The position numbers were made by a program, and so were the translations under genes. A stretch of 64,000 nucleotides of DNA from CAZQGO01 sp964593065. GTDB lineage: Bacteria > Oederibacteriota > JAAXVQ01. Under the pieces are notes generated by a model. The model saw only the letters and a list, made by a program, of their open reading frames with translations, was not told where the DNA came from and ran no database searches. Shown here piece after piece: positions 60,397 to 64,000 of the stretch; the stretch's first letter is position 1, and every line of letters starts with the position of its first letter. The stretch is taken from NCBI GenBank assembly GCA_964593065.1, contig CAZQGO010000013.1, forward strand, positions 18,153-82,152, in the 5' to 3' direction.

Positions 60397-60852
60397 TTAG
60401 ATATGTCGCTCGGTTCTTGCCGACAATACCAGTTGTCTGATCCCCTTGGGCAAATGTCTGTTCTGCCACTTTCTTTCCCGTTCAACGGATTTGGCCGAGA
60501 GCTTCACGGCCTTCAAGGCGTAATACGCCGCCCCCAGCGAATGATCCGCCATGTGCGCCGTCGCCACGGCGTGCCCGACGCCGCGCGCCACCACGGCCCG
60601 GACGGGGTTCGAGGACGCCCGGGCCGCGGCGATGGCTCCCACCGCGGCCTGGCGGGCGTCGCCCACCGAGGCCTTGCCCTTTTTCCATTCCTTCGCGACT
60701 TTCAATGCTTTCGTCAGGCGATCATCTATCGTATTTCCGCAGAGAGGGAGGACGTGTTCGGCGCAGTCGCGGGCCCATTGCATCAATTGGAAATGCCTGA
60801 CCCTGGTCAGGGGGCCGCCCCGGTGAACCGCCACGAATCTCCTGTCCCGCAT
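60397..60852 (-). CDS. Imm5-like putative immunity protein
   Basis: 151 residues. The N-terminal RDRRFVAVHRGGPLT, the following LMQWARDCAEHVLPL and the later AARASSNPVRAVVARGVGHAVATAHMADHSLGAAYYAL are all features of the Imm5-like immunity family. No toxin gene lies beside it, so it may be an orphan or protect against a toxin encoded elsewhere. GGAAAGG precedes ATG 60852. Confidence 0.75.
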   Translation of the reverse strand: MRDRRFVAVHRGGPLTRVRHFQLMQWARDCAEHVLPLCGNTIDDRLTKALKVAKEWKKGKASVGDARQAAVGAIAAARASSNPVRAVVARGVGHAVATAHMADHSLGAAYYALKAVKLSAKSVERERKWQNRHLPKGIRQLVLSARTERHI

Positions 60853-60890
60853 TTTCCTTTCCCTCCGACTTCCGTGACTGGCACCTCTAC

Positions 60891-61697
60891 CTAACCGGCC
60901 ACAAGCGCGAACAGGACCATGACCCGCAGTTGCAGATTCCCGATCACGTGCAAAACGCCGCTTAATTTGTAATTCCTATACCAAAATACCAACGCCGCAA
61001 ACAGCAAGCCCTGCAAGAACACGGTCGCCCAGCCGAACGGGTGCCACGCGTGATACAAGGTAAACACCAGCGCATTACCGGCCAAACCATAGATGTCTTT
61101 ATTCCCCATCATTCGCGGCAGCAGGTAGCCTCGAAAATACATTTCTTCCACCACCGGCAGGATCAAACCCGTTATGACCGTCCATAGAACCATGGTGATC
61201 CATAAAACCGGCCTGTCATAATTCGCATATTGGGCTGGATTGCCCATCTGCATCCATGCCGGCAACCCGTTGAAAACATGCGTTGACAACAACTTGTCCG
61301 CCGGCGCGCCAAGCATACCGATCATGACCGCCAGGACAACAGCCAGCAATAATACCCCCAGGAATTTCCACCAGGGTATTTTCTCTCTATACAAAACAAT
61401 CCCTTGCAGGGAATACCTGCCATTTCGCCTTTTACCTTGAAAAAACAGAATACCCAGTAGCAGGGGCAGGTCGACTATCAGCACAGCCAGCGTGAAGGCC
61501 ATGAGAGGCGGGTAATTCCAGATATCGGCTAACGGCTTCAGCGCGAGAAGCGCGAGCAGGGTCGCCACGCCGGGGGCGCAATGGGCTATGGATTGCAGAA
61601 AGGTGAAATGAGCTGCGTTGTGCTTAAAAACATCTTCAAATATCGGGTTATCCATGAATAGAGATACGTTGATGATAAATAGGATTGCTGCTAACAT
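60891..61697 (-). CDS. CPBP-family intramembrane metalloprotease
   Basis: 268 residues from ATG 61697; no Shine-Dalgarno box, but TATAAT (minus strand, 61711-61706) lies about nine nt upstream, suggesting an almost leaderless transcript. Eight hydrophobic segments. Catalytic motifs are PVVEEMYFRGYLLPRM (EE, R), FTLYHAWHPFGW (His) and a late LHVIGNL (His, Asn). The coding sequence is visibly AT-richer than its neighbours (many AAT, ATA, TTA codons), consistent with acquisition from elsewhere. Confidence 0.85.
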   Translation of the reverse strand: MLAAILFIINVSLFMDNPIFEDVFKHNAAHFTFLQSIAHCAPGVATLLALLALKPLADIWNYPPLMAFTLAVLIVDLPLLLGILFFQGKRRNGRYSLQGIVLYREKIPWWKFLGVLLLAVVLAVMIGMLGAPADKLLSTHVFNGLPAWMQMGNPAQYANYDRPVLWITMVLWTVITGLILPVVEEMYFRGYLLPRMMGNKDIYGLAGNALVFTLYHAWHPFGWATVFLQGLLFAALVFWYRNYKLSGVLHVIGNLQLRVMVLFALVAG

Positions 61698-61790
61698 CAA
61701 CAGTAATTATAGGCTACCTCGATGCAGTCAGGCCAGTTAAACCATGCGATTATTTTCCATATTCTAACCACCGCCCTAAACCCTAAAATA

Positions 61791-61818
61791 AAACCCCGCA
61801 CCCGAAGGTGCGGGGTTT
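61791..61818 (-). terminator. Rho-independent terminator with C(UUCG)G tetraloop on the minus strand
   Basis: AAACCCCGCACC pairs with GGTGCGGGGTTT in a 12-bp stem. On the minus strand the loop is UUCG closed by C-G, and the sequence after the stem is TATTTTAGGG. It should end transcripts coming from the beta-helix gene and the tRNA-like sequence. Confidence 0.85.
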
Positions 61819-61940
61819 CGTATTTTGGCAGCGCTCCGGGGGGATTTGGCCACTGCGCCCGCAGAGCTTGCTGCGTAGCCTCCCCTCATTCGCTGCCGGC
61901 TAGAGGCCTTTTCCTCGCTATTCGCTCGGCGCTCATTCGC

Positions 61941-61976
61941 TTCAAATCCCTTCCTGATCGGCTACGGGGATTTGAA
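61941..61976. repeat. Inverted repeat involving the T-arm of the tRNA-like sequence
   Basis: TTCAAATCCC (61941-61950) and GGGATTTGAA (61967-61976) are perfect inverted repeats separated by 16 nt. A third GGGATTTG block occurs at about 61844-61851. Confidence 0.65.
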
Positions 61977-62029
61977 CCCCGGCCGGATGGCTGAGAACCG
62001 CCTGTCCTAGTCCCCTACCGGACGGTCCC
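61958..62029 (-). pseudogene. Degenerate tRNA-Glu(CUC)-like sequence
   Basis: Read on the minus strand, a perfect T-arm CGGGG-TTCAAAT-CCCCG is preceded by an anticodon-like loop TTCTCAG (CTC), with a stem broken by one mismatch. A D-arm-like GTCC...GGAC segment has a long loop. The acceptor ends (GGGACCG and TAGCCGA) do not pair, so a functional tRNA is doubtful. It begins immediately after the stop codon of the beta-helix gene. Confidence 0.4.
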
Positions 62030-63838
62030 TCACTTCATTACGGCCACCTTGAGCGTGGTCTTGAGGTTCCCGCCGACCACAAAGCGCGCCACGTACACGT
62101 CCGGCGCCACGTCGGCCAGATCCCAGACCAGGCTTTGCCCTCTGCCGCCCGTGAAATCGCCGGACAGAGCCGCGACCTGCTCGCCCACGAGATTATAGAT
62201 GTTCACTTCCACCTTGGCCGCTGTGTCCAGATGGAACACGAAGGTCATGCGGTCCTGAGCAGGGTTGGGGAAGGCCAGCACGGATTTGCCGCCCAGGTCC
62301 GCGTTGAGCAAGGGGTTGCGGGGCGTGCTGGTTGTGGTCGGCGTGGCGGTGCGCACCGGCGTGATCGTGCCGGTGGGACTGATGGTAGGCGTCGGCGTAA
62401 CGGTGGCCGTGGCCGAGATGGTGGAGGTGACCGTGACGGTCCGGGTCCGGGTGACCGTGGCCGAGTGCGTGGCCGTGGGTGTGCGGGTCACGGTGGGCGT
62501 GACCGTGAAGGAGGGCGTATGGGTCGGAGTGGGCGTGGGCAGCGGGACCAGCACGTTGGTCGCGAACTCAGAGGTGTTGTTCAGGATGTCCGTGGCCAGG
62601 GCGGTGACGACCTCGCTGCCCGAAAGGCCTGTCGGCACGATGCTCCAGTTGCCCCCGCCGTCGGCCGTGGCGGTCCCCAAAAGCCTCAGGGCGCCGCCGC
62701 GCTGGCCGGCCGCCAGGTTGGCCTCGAAGACTTCGATATAATCCGAAGCGCCCGCCGTCCCCTGGATGCTGCCGGTCAGGGCGGAGGTGATGACGGGCGC
62801 GGTCTTGCCGTTGTTGGTTCCGGCATCGGCCAGATAGATCGGCGATGTTGTGCCCACGGCCACCAGGGTGTTGCCGAAAATTCCGTTGTAATCCGTGGTA
62901 TCCCCCTCCAGGAACAGATAGGCGCTGTAGATCAGGTTGCCGTAGGCGCCCCCGCCCCGGGGCCCGATGAAATTGCCTCTCGCGCCGTCATGGATGTAGA
63001 TGTCCCGCATGAACTGGTTGGACGCGGGCGTCCGGTTGGCCAGCAGGTTCATCCACACGCCGGTGACCGAATTACCCGAGGCGCCGTTCATGATCTCGAT
63101 GCCGAAGTTGTTGCCGCAGATGAGGTTGCGCCGGTATCCTGTGGTGCCGCCGATCGCGGTCTGCACGGCCCCGGTGTCCAGGACGATGGCGTTGCCGTTG
63201 GAATTCTCGATGTATCCGGGCGACAACACGCCGATGTAATTGCCCTGGATATCGGTTCCGATGGAGTTGCTCACGCGGATTCCGGTCATGCCGTCCACAA
63301 TGATGTTCCCGGAGCCGGAGATGCTGCCGCCGATAAAGACATTGGTGCCTCCGCCCACCCAAATGTTCGTATAAAATCCGACGCCGGTATTGCCGGCCCA
63401 GTCCGTGCCCACGCGGCAGTAACTGATGCCCGACATGGTGCCGCTGAGAGCGATGCCCGTGCTGCCGCCGTTGGTCGGGCCTGAATGGATGAAGGCCAGA
63501 TTGCGGAACCGGACATAGGAGGCCGAGACCTGAATCATGGAAGTGGTCAGCGTACCGCCGTCGATCACGATCTCGTCGGAATCGTCCGAGTCGCCCATCA
63601 GTAGCTGGTCCTCGGTGATTTGCAACGGCGAGATCAACAGGATGGTTCCCACGTTGTTGAAATAGATGTTGTCCCCTTCTCCATTCGCGTTAGCTTGGGC
63701 GACGCACCAGCGCAAGGAGCCGGGCGTTGCCACGCTGTCACTGTTGTTGGTGACCGTGAAATTGGCGGCCCGGGCCACCGGACCGGAGCCCAACATTAGG
63801 ATTGCAGACGCGACCAGAACAGTAAAACGCCTCGCCAT
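62030..63838 (-). CDS. Secreted beta-helix protein with Thr/Pro linker and FlgD/T9SS-like C-terminal domain (paralogue)
   Basis: 602 residues. Signal peptide about 1-24. The beta-helix region (about 25-420) starts with FTVTNNSDSVATPGSLRWCV and has NxxIGG and GNLI-type repeats. A Thr/Pro linker spans about 433-508. The C-terminal domain (about 521-602) reads FPNPAQDRMTFVF, VNIYNLVGEQVAAL and LKVAVMK, clearly homologous to that of the 54261-57455 protein. A smaller version of the same architecture; likely secreted or surface bound. The -10-like TATAAA at 63920-63915 lies about 80 nt upstream. Confidence 0.88.
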   Translation of the reverse strand: MARRFTVLVASAILMLGSGPVARAANFTVTNNSDSVATPGSLRWCVAQANANGEGDNIYFNNVGTILLISPLQITEDQLLMGDSDDSDEIVIDGGTLTTSMIQVSASYVRFRNLAFIHSGPTNGGSTGIALSGTMSGISYCRVGTDWAGNTGVGFYTNIWVGGGTNVFIGGSISGSGNIIVDGMTGIRVSNSIGTDIQGNYIGVLSPGYIENSNGNAIVLDTGAVQTAIGGTTGYRRNLICGNNFGIEIMNGASGNSVTGVWMNLLANRTPASNQFMRDIYIHDGARGNFIGPRGGGAYGNLIYSAYLFLEGDTTDYNGIFGNTLVAVGTTSPIYLADAGTNNGKTAPVITSALTGSIQGTAGASDYIEVFEANLAAGQRGGALRLLGTATADGGGNWSIVPTGLSGSEVVTALATDILNNTSEFATNVLVPLPTPTPTHTPSFTVTPTVTRTPTATHSATVTRTRTVTVTSTISATATVTPTPTISPTGTITPVRTATPTTTSTPRNPLLNADLGGKSVLAFPNPAQDRMTFVFHLDTAAKVEVNIYNLVGEQVAALSGDFTGGRGQSLVWDLADVAPDVYVARFVVGGNLKTTLKVAVMK

Positions 63839-63914
63839 AATGATATCCCCCTTATCCTCGGATGCTCCACCCTTCTGGAGGACGTGTGGAAACGGTCGGA
63901 TGAAGTGAGTCTAT

Positions 63915-63920
63915 TTTATA
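63915..63920 (-). promoter_or_regulatory. Possible -10 element for the terminal beta-helix gene
   Basis: On the minus strand TATAAA within a TATAAAAT run lies about 77 nt before ATG 63838. The surroundings are AT-rich. No convincing -35 is visible. Confidence 0.35.
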
Positions 63921-64000
63921 GAGTGAATACGGAAAATGCATTAAAAAAGGGCCGGACTTTCTTCTTTCAGAATCACGGGAATATGACGCGGCAAAATAAA

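Larger units (their letters stand above)
61698..62029. other. Intergenic region with promoter, terminator and tRNA-like remnant
   Basis: About 330 nt. It contains the promoter-like TATAAT of the CPBP gene, a strong terminator (61791-61818), short reiterated ATTCGCT/CATTCGCT blocks (61887-61942), a 10-bp inverted repeat (61941-61976) and a degenerate tRNA-Glu-like sequence. Confidence 0.6.

Noticed and set aside
1..64000. Prophage, transposase or integrase genes
   Set aside because: None of the translated frames shows integrase, transposase, capsid or terminase motifs, despite the tRNA-like remnant near 62 kb.

Overview
The window is GC-rich, densely coded bacterial chromosome. It has no rRNA, CRISPR array, phage module or insertion sequence. 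The organism is a diderm: it has lipoproteins with clear lipoboxes, a PpiD/SurA-type chaperone, a likely outer-membrane barrel, and a rod-shape (Mre/Rod) operon. Two large secreted beta-helix proteins share an architecture of signal peptide, parallel beta-helix, Thr/Pro-rich linker and a FlgD/T9SS-like C-terminal domain. I associate that layout with poorly cultured candidate phyla such as FCPU426 or Firestonebacteria, while the order mreBCD-mrdA-rodA-radical SAM-rng recalls deltaproteobacteria. The phylum is therefore an inference with low confidence.

Layout. 1-5.8 kb: a partial NAD-dependent epimerase/dehydratase, a TPR lipoprotein, a GT4 glycosyltransferase and a 777-residue fusion of a serine-palmitoyltransferase-like alpha-oxoamine synthase with a YghO/bCerS-like GNAT domain. 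Together these could be a compact ceramide-synthesis locus, the most interesting signal in the window. 5.9-16.9 kb: a minus-strand run of cysE, RNase G, a B12-binding radical SAM protein, rodA, mrdA, mreD, mreC, mreB and a small membrane protein that heads the operon. 17-20 kb: a PpiD-like foldase and a hypothetical periplasmic protein. 19.6-25.2 kb: maf, an NlpC/P60 lipoprotein, TrpB2 and a macro-domain protein in one operon, then mazG, nagA and acpS. 25.4-27 kb: a glycerophosphodiesterase and a LysE-type exporter. 27.1-29.8 kb: an Rrf2 regulator controlling SQR, DsrC-like and DsrE-like sulfur genes. 29.8-34.7 kb: a coupled GT4/GH65 phosphorylase pair and a nucleoside transporter.

34.8-39.4 kb: a lipoprotein, a flavin-reductase-like protein, a CheX-like phosphatase, a PAP2/Aur1-like membrane enzyme and glnS. 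39.5-44.9 kb: a five-gene minus-strand cluster (membrane glycan-type protein, two small membrane proteins, HEAT-repeat protein, AmmeMemoRadiSam-type radical SAM with a signal peptide). 45-51.4 kb: a spermidine-synthase-like membrane protein, a membrane-inserted M28 peptidase, a zinc phospholipase C/S1-P1-like protein, a BioB-like radical SAM enzyme and a small CxxC protein. 51.6-59.6 kb: a FemAB/CelD-type acyltransferase and a secreted/envelope group (DUF4412-like, beta-helix, barrel, PD40 propeller). 59.6-64 kb: DUF1003, an orphan Imm5-like immunity protein and an AT-richer CPBP protease gene, then a terminator, a degenerate tRNA-Glu-like sequence and the second beta-helix protein.

Several operons are tightly coupled by ATGA overlaps (mreB, the rodA/radical SAM junction, macro/trpB2, GH65/GT4). 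Several genes use TTG starts with strong Shine-Dalgarno sequences (mreC, mreD, rodA, the barrel protein). All assignments come from reading motifs and gene context; no database search was run.
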